A DNA stretch of 64,000 nucleotides from Metallyticus violacea (lineage: Eukaryota > Arthropoda > Insecta > Mantodea > Metallyticidae), in the NCBI GenBank assembly GCA_030762175.1, contig CM060846.1, positions 232,377,512 to 232,441,511 of the forward strand. The letters are read 5' to 3'. The translations under genes and the position numbers were made by a program. Under the pieces are notes generated by a model. The model had not been told where the DNA came from. It did not search any database and worked only from the letters and a program-made list of their open reading frames with translations. Positions 11,733 to 22,640 of this stretch are shown one piece after another; the stretch's first letter is position 1, and every line of letters starts with the position of its first letter.

Positions 11733-12740
11733 CATTAAGGCTTATTGTGCCACCCTGCTCTCTTTTCCTGCAACCGCCGTCTGAGACATCATTGCCAGGG
11801 CCAAAGACAAAGGGGCCGTAAACAGAATCTTTAAAAAATGTATTTCGGGCTTTCTGAGGTCCCTCCACTGAACCGACTGACTGTGACGGGACAACTCAAA
11901 ACCGGGCTCGCAAGGTCGTAGCCAGTAGGGGTCAGGGCTCCGGTCCGGACCTGGGGCTAAACAGTACCTCTAAAGGCGCGCACTATTCTGAGGACTTCTG
12001 GCCCTCTGCGAGAAGCCGGATGGCACCTATGACACAGACACTTCCCCAGTATCAGCACTCAGGTAAGCCTGACGATGGAGGCCTTCCCAGCTTTACCTTC
12101 TACTTCTTCTGTTCCTACTCCTGTTCCCTCCCTAGCTCCCGTCTTTGCATTGCGCAGGCAAAGGGGATGAAGCTAGTTTGGGAAAGCTCCAAGCGAGCAA
12201 GGCCGGATCGGTCCCCGAACCGAGGAACCGGGAGGTACGCGGAGGCACCAGCTTCCCCCGCTCCTCCCTCTGCACCAGCTACCTCACCCTACCCGCTCCT
12301 GGCCACTCTCCTGGAGAGCTAATCAGAGATTTCCGATTCTGAGGGGTTCGAATTGGTCCGCTCTAAGCACCAATAGAAGACAAGTAACACACCACATTCA
12401 CAGAATACTGTAGTGCCGCAGCGTCCTGTGTCTACACCCGCTCCTTACAAAATGCCCGACATCATGGCAGATTCTTTCGGCAGGCGGGCATCTCTCGTCC
12501 AGGCAGAATCTTCTGTTGTGCAGCCAGCACCAGCCCGGATCAGACTAGCGTGGCCAGTCAGTAACAGCGGATTTCGCACAGCCATTGGCTGGCAGTGGGC
12601 TCTGGTCCCCTTCTAGCCGGCCCAGCCTCTCCCAGCAGCTATTCAGTGGACCTCCCTTAAGGCCTGCTGATTTCGTACACCCCCCTTCCCACCCTGCGCC
12701 GCGTACAAGCCACCGGTCGAATGGACTGAGAAGGCTTAAG
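11733..12740 (+). mobile_element. LINE 5' segment (Jockey-like), first copy of a duplicated 5' end
   Basis: About 470 bases (11733-12205) match 12741-13215 in the same orientation, offset about 1005. Shared blocks include TTTCCTGCAACC, TGACGGGACAA, GCTCCGGTCCGGACCTGGGG (GGTTCGG in copy 2), CTCTGCGAGAAGCCGGA and TCTACTTCTTCT. Each copy contains an ATG (12075 here, 13083 in copy 2) opening a similar peptide: MEAFPALPSTSSVPTP here and MDAFPTLTSTSSTSIS there. The frame then continues with an Arg/Pro/Ala-rich stretch and ISDSEGFELVRSKHQ, which looks like the N-terminal region of a Jockey-clade ORF1. It ends before any zinc knuckles. Either a truncated LINE copy or a tandem 5' unit of the next element. 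Confidence 0.65.
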
Positions 12741-15033
12741 CTTTTCGACGAGGCACTCGTCGCCTTCTTCTCCTGCAACCTTCGTCTATGACAACATCGT
12801 CAAGATCAACGACAAAGGGGCAGTAAATGGAATCTTTCATAAATCTATTTCGGACTTTCTGAGCTGCCCCACTCCTGAACATACTGACTGTGACGGGACA
12901 AAACCGAACCAGGCTTGCAAGGTCGTAGCCTAGCCGGGTTCCGGGCTCCGGTTCGGACCTGGGGCTAACTAGCTCCCCTAAATGCGCGTAGTGCTCTGGA
13001 GACATCCGGCCCTCTGCGAGAAGCCGGAAGACACCCGGTACGACCGACACTCCCCCAGTACCGGCTCTCAGGTAGCCTGAGGATGGACGCCTTCCCAACT
13101 TTAACTTCTACTTCTTCTACTTCTATTTCTTCCATCCCGGTACCCACTCCTGTCTTTCCCATTGCTCAGGCAAGGGGGAAAACTTAGAGAAGGCAAGCTG
13201 CAAGAGAGCGCGGCCTGATATTTCTTCTCCCTGAAAAACCGAACGACGCCCGGCGAGTCATCAGGAGCCTTGACTCTATGACAAGCCCCAAAGACATGCG
13301 AGAGCGCCAGTCCGACCGGGGGTGTCATTTATGGCAACCCTCTACCAACAGGAGCGAACGCTTGATGCGGCAATGCCCCAAGCATGACATGAAAAGTTGG
13401 ATCAGCCACAACAGAATCAAACACTGCACAGGCCCCAAAGCCTGTCCCAGAACAGCAAAACCACAAATTCCCGAACTCAACTCATAGCAATGAAGGGAAA
13501 AATAAGAAAAGCAAGACTGGAAATAAGAGCCACCTACAAACGCAACAGGCCATGCCCAAACAGGCAGTCAATAAGAAGCCACCTACACAAACACTGGCAG
13601 AACCAGCAGCCACTCCGATAGTGACCACTCCCGCTCCAGCCATGGCTGACATAACAACTCTCACCCCCGCTCCAGCCACGAGTCCCAAGACAGCACGAAT
13701 TCCATTTACACACAACAAACCGCTATGATGCTTTATCTTCAGGCAGTGAAGATGAAATGGAGGGGATCACAACCACACCTCAACAAAGCACCAGCAGACC
13801 AAAAATACCTCACAACTTACAAACAGAATGTGTCGACCCTAACCCAAACGGAAACTTCAATCCCCCCCTTCCCCCACAAAGTCTCCATTCTTACAGCACA
13901 CTCCCGCACAACACCAGCAACCGCTAAACAAAACCAGTAGAACCCACAAAGCGTCACCCATACCCCAAAGCTGCCAAATCCTGCACCAAAACCAACAGAC
14001 CCACCACAATCAACCATCCAAAATAAAAAAAGGAATAATAATTCCCGACACGAGAAATATCAACAAAACCATCCAAATTCTGAAGAATATTTGTACGAAA
14101 AGTGACTACAAAATTGCACGCGACAGACAAGGCCTGAAAGTGCTGTTCCAGGAAAGACCACAAATCACACCAGTGCTGGAGACATTGCAGCGCAGGGGGG
14201 GGGGGTGCAATATTACTGCTTTACACCCAGGGACGAATTGCCACTGCGCTTCGCAGTAAAAAAAACTGCCCCCTTTCCTGGACTTCGCCGACGTACAAGA
14301 GGACATTGTTGCCAGAGGATATAACGTCGTCAAAGTGAAGCATGTGGAAAAAGCAGGTAAGCCTCTTCCTTTTCTAGTGGTGACCTTGGAACAAACCGAG
14401 TACGACAAAACATTTATATTTGAGAGGCAGATTTGCTGCAATGTGATTGTCAGCATCGAACACCTCAGAAATCAAAATTCAGTCAATCAGTGTTTCAATT
14501 GCCAACAGCTGGGGCACACGGACAAACTGTGCACACTGCCCTCAAAGTGTGTCCTCTGTGAGGGAGCGCATCGTCTGATAACATGCCCCAGTCGGGGGAT
14601 GGAGAACGTTACAAGCTCGCTGCACAAACTGCGGTGAGATTCATCCAGCAAGTTACTGGGGGTGTAACTCCTTCCAAGAGGAACGAGACAGACGACAGCT
14701 AGCGGAACTGAACCGACAGCTGGGTAATGTACGGTGTGTACGGCCCATTATAAACCCAGGGTTTACCAGGGACAGCCCAAGCTTCGCTGCTACAATGCGA
14801 GGCCCACAAACCAACGCGGCACCGCCAAGCGGACAGGCATCACAAGTAAACACCACAGATTTAATTTCAAGCCTGGACGACCTGAAGGAACTGTTCAACC
14901 TACTCAAAACTTTCAACATAACCAAAATCATTACAAACTTAAAACAACTGATAACTGCACTAAAAATTGTAGCAATGTAATGGAAAAATTAGAGGCTATG
15001 ATAAACTTTATTGACAACACATTCGCAAATTAA
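12741..15033 (+). pseudogene. LINE-1st element: 5'UTR and ORF1 (Gag-like), broken
   Basis: Jockey-clade non-LTR retrotransposon. The 5'UTR copy (12741-13082) leads to an ATG at 13083. The frame is broken early, then a Pro/Thr-rich region (13480-14000) precedes a PRE_C2HC-like domain (about 14030-14480: IIIPDTRNINKTIQILKN, then VVKVKHVEKAGKPLPFLVVT). Three zinc knuckles follow: CFNCQQLGHTDKLC (CX2CX4HX4C), CVLCEGAHRLITC and CTNCGEIHP ending GC. The C-terminal helix rich in Leu/Lys ends in TAA at 15031-15033. These proteins bind the element's RNA. Several frameshifts plus a G-run at 14196-14206 disrupt it. Confidence 0.8.
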
Positions 15034-15034
15034 A

Positions 15035-16724
15035 ATGGCTCTCACAGCGGGGCACACAACAGAAATTCGTTCCATGCTATGGAACGCAGATGGCATCTCC
15101 AATCAGCGATATGAGTTTGAAGGCTTCCTGAGGAGAAACAGAATCGACATAGCTTTCTGGGGGGAAACACAAAATATAAATTTCAATATTTCACAATACA
15201 GAATCACATTTACAGACAGACTCAACAGGCCAGGGGGGGAACTGCTATTGCAATTAAAAATAATATTGTTTTGGCCTCGGTGAACCTCCCGCCCCTCAAA
15301 TATATGGAGTGTATACCGCAATAGAAGTAGGCGTAACAATCAAACTGTCTTGATGGTAGCTTCATACCGGCCCACAGCGAGCCGGGGCCTCATAGAGGAT
15401 TGAGAGCGAATTTTTAACATGAATGAAAGCGTGGTAGTGGCCGGTGATTTCAACGCCCACCACTCAGTCTGGGATTCCAGAAAAATAGGCCAGACTGACA
15501 ACTTACTGTGTGATTTCATTATTGACAATGACGACGTGGAAATACATGCCCATTCTGGCCCCACCTTTTATCTCCGTGCTGGAACATCTGACCCGGACGT
15601 GCTGGACTTTGTGATCAGCAAAATAGTACAATTAACTTCCTACTTAAATGTACTTCTTAGCATGGATGATGACCATCTTCCGATCCTAATTTAAATTTGG
15701 TTTTAGAAAACAACACCAAACGGAATTACAACTGCTCAAATTCACTGATGACGTAATCGAACCAATTCGCCAACGGGGCGACCACCTTGGCACTGTTTCT
15801 TGACGTGGAGGCTGTGTTCGACAGGTGCTGCACTCGGGAATGATGTACAAAATTTACCAGCAGCGACCCTAACTGCGTAGCTACATTCCCTAGCTGCACA
15901 GTTACCTGACGAATCGCACCTTCCACGTACAAGCTACCAACCAAAGATCCACCACCAGAATGATGAATGTTGGAGTTCCTCAAGGAGCCATCATGGCACC
16001 CTACCTCTTCTCCCTCTTCACCAGAGACTTCCCCATCGATCTCTGGTGGAAAGTACTGATGTACGCCGACGACACGGTAATATACACCCACCATAAGAAA
16101 ACTTTTCTCAGCGAACTCTGCAAAGACACATCAAAGACTTTCTACAACGGCTCAATAGCTGGAAAATGAAAATAAATCCCAACAAATGTCTTCCAGTAGT
16201 TTTTTCTCTAAAGAGAAAGTAACCAGGCATAGACATAAATGTAGGTTGGGAAATGTTACTGTTTCGCCGGCGCGCAAAATATCTAGGAATAACACTGGAC
16301 TCCACTATGAGATGGTGAGATCATCTGCGAAATAATACCAACAGTGGGCGGCGGCGCCTCAAAATGTGTGCCCCAGTATTTAGGAGCAAACCATTGTCGT
16401 TGCACACAAAACTAATTTTATACAAAGCTTTTATTCTCAGCAATAACATACGCAAGCGCTGCCTAGGCTCCATGTCCCAAAAACAACAATGAAGCAATTG
16501 TAGACTATGCAAAACCTTAGCTTAAGGAAACTGCTTGTTGTTCCACTGGTCACCACAAATGGAGCCGGTTGCAAACTTTATTGCACATAAAGCGCGCAAG
16601 ACCTGGGCGAAAATTCGTGTTCACTCGAATGTAACAATCAGGAATATAGGAAGAGGCTCACCAATCCATGGAAAGCACAAATACAGAGCAAAGAGAATGA
16701 AATTATTTAAAAAAAAAAAAAAAA
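15035..16724 (+). pseudogene. LINE-1st element: ORF2 (endonuclease and reverse transcriptase), internally deleted
   Basis: The start ATG is one base after the ORF1 stop (TAA-A-ATG). The N-terminus MALTAGHTTEIRSMLWNAD, then FWGETQ, is an apurinic-type endonuclease opening; VVVAGDFNAHHSVWDSRK (15429-15482) is the endonuclease core. The text jumps at about 15700 from the end of the endonuclease to the reverse-transcriptase palm (FLDVEAVFDR), a deletion of several hundred bases. Then VPQGAIMAPYLFSLF and LMYADDTVIY (YADD catalytic box, about 16057-16086) follow, then a thumb-like tail (KYLGITLDSTMRW). An A16 tract at 16709-16724 may be the poly-A end, or lie in a longer 3'UTR reaching about 17080. 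Many stops; not functional. Confidence 0.8.
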
Positions 16725-17090
16725 TGACACACAGGCATGGAGCCTCAAATTGTTGTATATATTGTACATATTAGGTTAGTTTAGGTTTAAGAATAGCTTC
16801 AGATTTAATCATAAGATTATATATATATATATATATATTTGTATGCATAAAAAATAGGGCATCCTATTATTGTATAACATTTCAAAATGTATATAATCAA
16901 ATGTAAATCATTCCTCTTTCGTCCGGCAACCATACTGTTCATCTGTATGGATTTACTTTATGTAGCTAATATCCATTCACAATAAATAACGCAAATTGTA
17001 AGACAGATGTAAAACTAACCTGAAAGGCCGTCTAATGTAGGCCACAGGTTCACTTTATGAATAATGAAAATCTGAAATCTGAATCCAGTC
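16725..17090 (+). other. AT-rich gap or LINE 3'UTR
   Basis: AT-rich segment with an (AT)n run at 16818-16838, between the poly-A tract and the next GC-rich LINE fragment. It may be the 3'UTR of the preceding LINE: it contains AATAAA at 16981-16986 and ends with a small AAAATCTGAAATCTGAAT repeat. Confidence 0.4.
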
Positions 17091-17094
17091 ACGG

Positions 17095-18300
17095 TCTCGG
17101 CCGACCTAACCTCAGAACGCGAGATACCATTCCCCGGGCTCCCCATGCCCAACTCGGATATCATGGAGTTCCAGGAACTCTTCATTTGGTTCACCTGATC
17201 AGCAAGTCCCTTCCCCTCCTGCAACACTGCAAGTACGTCATGTAAAGCTCCACTGCCTCAGAAATGCGGAAGCTCCACGTCGTGCTCAAGACGCTTGGGC
17301 AGCTGCTCCCCGGCCCCCTTAGCTCGTAATGGCTTTACGGATGTCCGAAGATCATTGCAAGCTGCATTTTGGGATGCAAAAGAAATGTGGAGCAGTAGTC
17401 TGGCCTCTCGGAATTAGTAGAGGACCATGGGATTGATAATCTGATGGCCATCGAGACCCACTTGCATGCCGGTGTTAATTTCAACCTGCCAAGTTACGTC
17501 GCACATCGGACAGATGAGAGTCGGCCGACGGGGCGGAGATACTGGGATATTCATCAAGCGATGCCCACATTCCCGTTCTCGTCCAGCCCTTACAGCACGT
17601 CGAAGCAACTGCTATAAGGCTCTCCTTGGGTAGCCAGGACGTTGGGATGACCCCCCAGATGTACAGTTCTACGAAGCTGACCTCAGAACACTTATGAACC
17701 TCCAACATGCATTCTTCATCGCGGGAGATCTCAACGCGAAGCATCCAGCGTGACACAGCCGCGCTAGAAACCGCAGAGACCGGCTGCTCTCTCGCCTCAT
17801 ATGCAGAGACACGGCCCTACTCGCGCTTGGTCCTAGAAGTTCAATTCACCATCCCCCCGCGGCAGGGGGTGTCATCAACATCCTCATCGCCAAAAACATT
17901 CACTTCTATCTGGAATCCACGAATAAATGCCTTGTACTCCGATCACGATCCGGTCTTGGTGAACACCAGCGTTGCTCTGCCAGCTCTGTTAACACCAGAC
18001 TGGATAAAAGAGAACGACCGGGATGCAGCTGTCCTTCGCCTGAAGCTGTGCGTAGAACCGTCCCCTCGCATCAACTAAAATGAGGATCTGGAGAAGGCAG
18101 CTACAAACTTCTTCAACACAGTTTTTCTTGTGATCCGTGCTCATATTACCGCATACCATACGAGCACCCAAACCAGACTCGGCTCGTGGTCGACCCGGCG
18201 AGCAGTTCTCAGCGCAGAGAAGTCCTCAAAGCAGAGAACAACCGAGCCCCCCGGATCTTCAGCGTCGGTCGCCGGGGAATTTCGCCTTGGGCCGGTAGCT
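17095..18300 (+). pseudogene. Second Jockey-like LINE fragment: end of ORF1 and endonuclease
   Basis: GC-rich fragment. About 17300-17420 and 17400-17560 encode pieces in alternating frames (AAFWDAKEMWSS; DNLMAIETHLHAGVNFNLPS; GRRGGDTGIFIKRC) that match the start of a LINE endonuclease. At 17700-17760 IAGDLNAKHPAW-like codons appear after a frameshift, and 17930-17970 reads YSDHDPVLV, the C-terminal His/Asp catalytic box of EEP endonucleases. The text then reads NTSVALPALLTPDWIKEND, a typical post-endonuclease linker. No reverse transcriptase follows, so the 3' part is missing. Confidence 0.7.
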
Positions 18301-19055
18301 GCAGCCGGGCCGAAGAAGTTAGGCTCATCGAGTGAGAGTCACCGACCTCGCCGGTGCTTCAATGCCGGGAGAACCGTGGCTGCTGCGCCCAGTACCTACA
18401 ACTGCTCAAGGGTGGACTGGCAGTTCAACTGGGCAGAGGGTTAAGACCAAAGTCAACAGTCTCCAACTGGTTTGTAAGTGCCTCTTACGGGGTTGGTCCG
18501 CTGCCCTTCGGGCTTCCTAGCACCCAATAGCTGTTCTCTCTCTCTCTCTCTCTCTTCTTTTTTCGTCTTTATGTCCAGAATAAGCTCCCCTATAGACTAT
18601 TTATGCTAACATTTTTCTCTCTCTTCTCTCTTCATTTAGGTAAAACAATACATACCTCCACACACTCACTCAAATAGCAAACCTCTATCAAAAACGGTCA
18701 AAACTGGTAGAGCCCACGTCCTCTCTCGAACCCGGCCAGGACCGATGGATTTTTTCGGGGCGTAAAAATCCTAAGTATGGCTTCCTTCGGAAGGGAAGTA
18801 AAACCGTGGGTCCCGTGTCGTACATTTACGGCACGAAAAAGAACCTCAAGCCTGAAAGAGAGGCCTCTGAGCAAAATTTGCCGGCCGTTTCACGCCCTGA
18901 GTTGAATGGGACACTGATGACCTGAGCTGTTAAAGAGCGTCCATAAATAAATCATTAAAAAAAAAAAGTCCTCTCTCCCACCTCCCTCTCCTCCTGGACA
19001 AAAACTGTTAAGGCGAGTGACTGGAGAGGACCAGCCGTCGACGCAGTCGCTGAAG
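18301..19055 (+). mobile_element. 5'UTR of the third LINE, interrupted by a SINE
   Basis: Non-coding, GC-richer sequence with a (TC)n run (18534-18554) leading to the ORF1 ATG at 19056. Its left limit is uncertain; it could begin near 18330 or 18470. The SINE-A copy at 18728-18967 sits inside it. Confidence 0.45.
18728..18967 (+). mobile_element. SINE-A copy, 5'-truncated, nested in a LINE
   Basis: Begins inside the B box (GAACCCGGCCAGGACCGATG) and ends in a poly-A run at 18955-18967. It is flanked by 10-bp target duplications GTCCTCTCTC at 18718-18727 and 18968-18977. The body is nearly identical to 9484-9743 and 63019-63314 (CTTCCTTCGGAAGGGAA, GTGTCGTACATTTACGGCAC, CCGGCCGTTTCACGCCCTGA). 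Because it splits the LINE leader, it is younger than that LINE. The lack of the A box implies 5' truncation during reverse transcription. Confidence 0.93.
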
Positions 19056-20306
19056 ATGGACAAAGGGAAGGCTCCAGCGAAGACCGCAGCTCCAAAGAAG
19101 TCCTCGAAGAAGGACACACAGATAACACCAATCACGTCAATAGCTCCACAGCAGACGTCACCTTCCTCTACACCTGGCATTTCCAAAGTCACAGACGAGC
19201 CGCTGGACATACAGACGAGCACCAGTATCAACTCGCCCCTCAGCCCAGTTACATGCACACCTAGCTTTGCAGACGCCACCAGGACACACCCCCACAAGTA
19301 CGCGGAAAAACGGTCAGATTTGGTCTCTCTCTTTATTAACAAAAGCCTACCCGGACTTCTTAAAGAATACGACAGGACACACAAGTACACAGGCACACCT
19401 CCCCACGCTCCAGAGACTTCGCGGTCAAGGCTACCTCCTTGAGTGAATAAAACGAACTCGTCTCATTCCTCAAGGAAAACGGCGCAGAGTTTTATTTTCT
19501 TCCATACCCGTAAAATAGGACCGATAATTCTTTTATTAAAGGACGGTGCGCCCAGTTCTCCGGAGAACACAAAACACAGGAAATGGCTCTCCGCGGGTTC
19601 GAGGCAATCCGCGATGTGCAAATGTGCCGTAGAAACAGAAATATGGGACTCCCTGCCTATGTTCAAAGTGGAGCTGCAGGACACGGTAGAAAATAGAAAG
19701 GTACTAGGCCTCCAATATTTGGCACACTTTAAAGTTAAGATAGAAGCTTATAGGGCCGCCCAACAATCAAAGCAGTGCTCACGCTGCCAACAGCTGTGGC
19801 TCGTACAGCGAGAATGCAGAACAATTCAACCGGTATGCGCCAAATGCATGAGATCACACTTTTCAGGTACCTGTAGCGTTCCATCTAAGGAAAGCAAGTG
19901 CGTGATATGTGGGTGCACGGTTGCATCGCATGGCAAACAGCACTTAAAATGGCTTTGCCGAGACAATCCCAGGTGGTTAGGGACCCCCCCTCCACTTAGG
20001 AATAACTTCATCCCCGCTAGGACACACCGAGCAGAGGGGCAATGGCTAGTACAGGACATTCGTGGCAGAAAGCGATCAGCCCCAAATCCTGGCCCCTCTG
20101 CATCCATGAAACCATGGGTGCAGTCCGCGGAAGCTATAGCCCGACAAGAGCGTTACCCACCACAACAACAGAAGCAGAACACACACAAACGAATATTTAC
20201 ACAACCACCAATGATGTATGAAAAGATCCCTTTTAGGCCTAAAATGGTCACCCCTCGCCAGTACTATGACAACAGCAAAGCCATGGCAGATTTCCTTGTG
20301 AACTAG
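19056..20306 (+). pseudogene. Third LINE: ORF1 (Gag-like) with zinc knuckles
   Basis: ATG at 19056 opens MDKGKAPAKTAAPKKSSKK, a basic, Ser/Thr/Pro-rich N-terminus of a Jockey-clade ORF1. A frameshift near 19400-19440 moves the reading to the frame of 19443-20306. That part contains a PRE_C2HC-like region (ENRKVLGLQYLAHFKVKIEAYR) and cysteine clusters CSRCQQLWLVQREC, CAKCMRSHFSGTC and CVICGCTVASHGKQH, corresponding to the three knuckles. In the first, the usual Gly-His is replaced by Trp/Leu, so it probably could not bind zinc normally. A Gln/Pro-rich tail ends at the stop at 20304-20306. Confidence 0.8.
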
Positions 20307-20439
20307 ACTGTCCAACCCAGGATTAGGCATGGATTTCTTCCGCGCCCACGCAAGATGGATCTTAGAATCAATCAGCTTCCCTCAATCCCATCCTAAACTA
20401 GTCTTCGACCATATGCACCTTCCTCGGAATTCCTCATCA

Positions 20440-22640
20440 GCATTGCAATAGCTGCTTCAAATGCAGTCAACTTAATTTACTAGAATGCTGGAAATATCCG
20501 CCGTAAAAACAAAGAACTGGCAGAATTTTTACAAAGAAATTCCCGCAATTTGCCCTTATAAACGAAACACGCTGAGGAGTAGACGACCGATTCAATATAC
20601 CCTTCTATGCTGTATGTCGTTCGGATAAGAATAGAAGGGGAAGGTAGAGCTGTAATTGTTCAAAATAGCATAAAGCACCATCAAGTCTATGTTGTACCGC
20701 TCACACTACTAGAAGCAACCGCGGTAAAGGTGTAGCTCCTAAGTTCACAAATAACTTTAGCAGTCATATATGATACCCTGAAGGACATTGATTTACATGA
20801 TATAAACATTAAACTAATTTTGCAACTAGGCAAAAAATTAATAGGGCCAGGGGCATTTAATGCAAATCACTATCTCTGGAATTGCATTAAACCAAACGCA
20901 AACGGAACATAATTATTAACGTATATTAATAGTAAGCAATTACCTACTGGTAGGATCAGAGGAACCAACGTATATACCCGACTAAATAACCACACGCCAG
21001 AAAAATTAGACATAGCGTTACTAAAGGAAGTTACCGCCGTTCTTCACGATTTAACTTCAGACCACTATCCGGGGTTCTGCTGCAACTAGAAGCCCCAATT
21101 ACTTTCATGCAAGAACCACCTAGATATAATCACAACTTAAAAAATTGAGAATCTTTCCCATACACAGTCGACAGACATTACAGAAATAAACATAGATTCT
21201 CATGAAAGGCATGATGAAGCGTTAGACATGATTGACAACGCCATCTTGCAGGCCACTGAAAACTGCGTGCCACTATGCTACCGGCCGTCCAATTCAGTAG
21301 GCTTTCCTCGCAACATTAAAGTCGCCACCCAGGAAGGGAACAGCCCCAGGAATAAATGGCAGCGTACTAGAAACCTAATTCATCGCCATGAATATCACAC
21401 CTATAGGGAATGTGCGAATGAACCAATCAGGGAATACACTAGAAACTAGTGGAACGAGCAACTTGAAAATATTAACCCACAACAACAAACCATATGAAAA
21501 TTTCTAAATGCCTCACGTGCAACTACAGCAACATACCACCGCTCTGCACGGCTAACGGTATAGGCGAAATCTCCCAGGCCAAAGTCGTAGTGTTTGGAGA
21601 CGCTCTAGCGGGCACGTTCACGCCAACACTGACAGTGCGACATGGCCTTTGCTAGTCAATCGAACACCAAGTCGATAGCTGTGTTGCTGCACTTGGAAAA
21701 AGCCTTCTCGACCAACCAACATGGTGGTCTTATCCACAAGCTCTTCGCGCGAGACATTCCTGCTCCCTACAATTTCCTGGTAGCCAGCTTCCTCCGAGGA
21801 CATAGCTTCCAGGTAAAAGTAGCCGGCAAACCTTCTGCAGTCCGACCCATTGGTGCCGGAAAGCAGCGTGCTGTCCCCGGCGCTCTTCGCTACTTACATG
21901 GCCGACTTTCTAACTCACCCACGAACCACTACCTGCCAGTACTCAGATGATCTGCTGATTCTGGCACAAAATAATAGCCAAAATTATGCAATAATGCCAA
22001 TACAGAAACAACTTCGAGAGGTGGAGACCTGGGGCGAGAAATGGAAGATGGCCATTAGTCTGGAGAAAATCTCTGCTATTCTCTTGACTAACAGCACGCT
22101 CCTAGGCTCCTGCGGGACCTCATGTTCCATTGCCGGCGGATCCCCTGGGTCAGTAGTACGAGGTACCTCGGGGTAACGCTGGGTCGCTCGCTGATCTTCA
22201 GGGAGCATGTGCTGGCTAAAGTCCAGCAAGGGCATTCAGTTCTTCGGCAGCTATATCCGATCCTGAGCTTTATATCCATGCACCTGACCCAAAACCATGC
22301 CATAATTCCGGCGATAGTTCCGTAAGGCTGCGAAATCTGGGAATCCGCGGCTCCGACCACGATCCGCACAATCCAGCACCTGCAGAACCGGGCGCTAAGA
22401 ATTATACGCGGTACTGACCGCCGCTTTCCAATCCACATCCTACATGAGCACTCCAATGTTCCGTATATCATGGATGTCATACGGAAAAGAGCCCAGAAGT
22501 TCCATGATATTATCCAGAATCACCCGAATGAGCTGGTCAGATCACTAGGGGACTGCGATCATAGAGCCCCTAGAAGAAGCAGATCCTACAGTCTCCCCAA
22601 GGACATTATGGGACCCCTTTGGGTGAAAAAAATTCTAATA
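20440..22640 (+). pseudogene. Third LINE: ORF2 (endonuclease and reverse transcriptase), decayed
   Basis: Starts with an endonuclease-like opening in mixed frames (YWNAGNIRRKNKELAEFLQ-like codons at about 20480-20560, with one stop) and LINETR. The endonuclease core is heavily mutated. Reverse-transcriptase pieces are clear: VLLHLEKAF (21681-21707), DIPAPYNFLVASFLRG (about 21750-21800), then after a frameshift SVLSPALFATYMADF and CQYSDDLLILAQN. The catalytic box reads YSDD (21940-21951) instead of YADD. A thumb and C-terminal region follows (VIRKRAQKFHDIIQNHPNE, about 22473-22530). The end is near 22630-22640, where minus-strand sequence begins. Confidence 0.78.

Noticed and set aside
16709..16724. 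A16 tract as the certain 3' end of the first LINE
   Set aside because: The sequence beyond could be a genuine 3'UTR with AATAAA near 16981, and no target duplication was found, so the end was left open.
19017..19055. Start of the third LINE ORF1 at the in-frame ATG at 19017
   Set aside because: The ATG at 19056 gives the basic MDKGKAP start typical of Gag-like ORF1, and the upstream codons look like leader; both remain possible.
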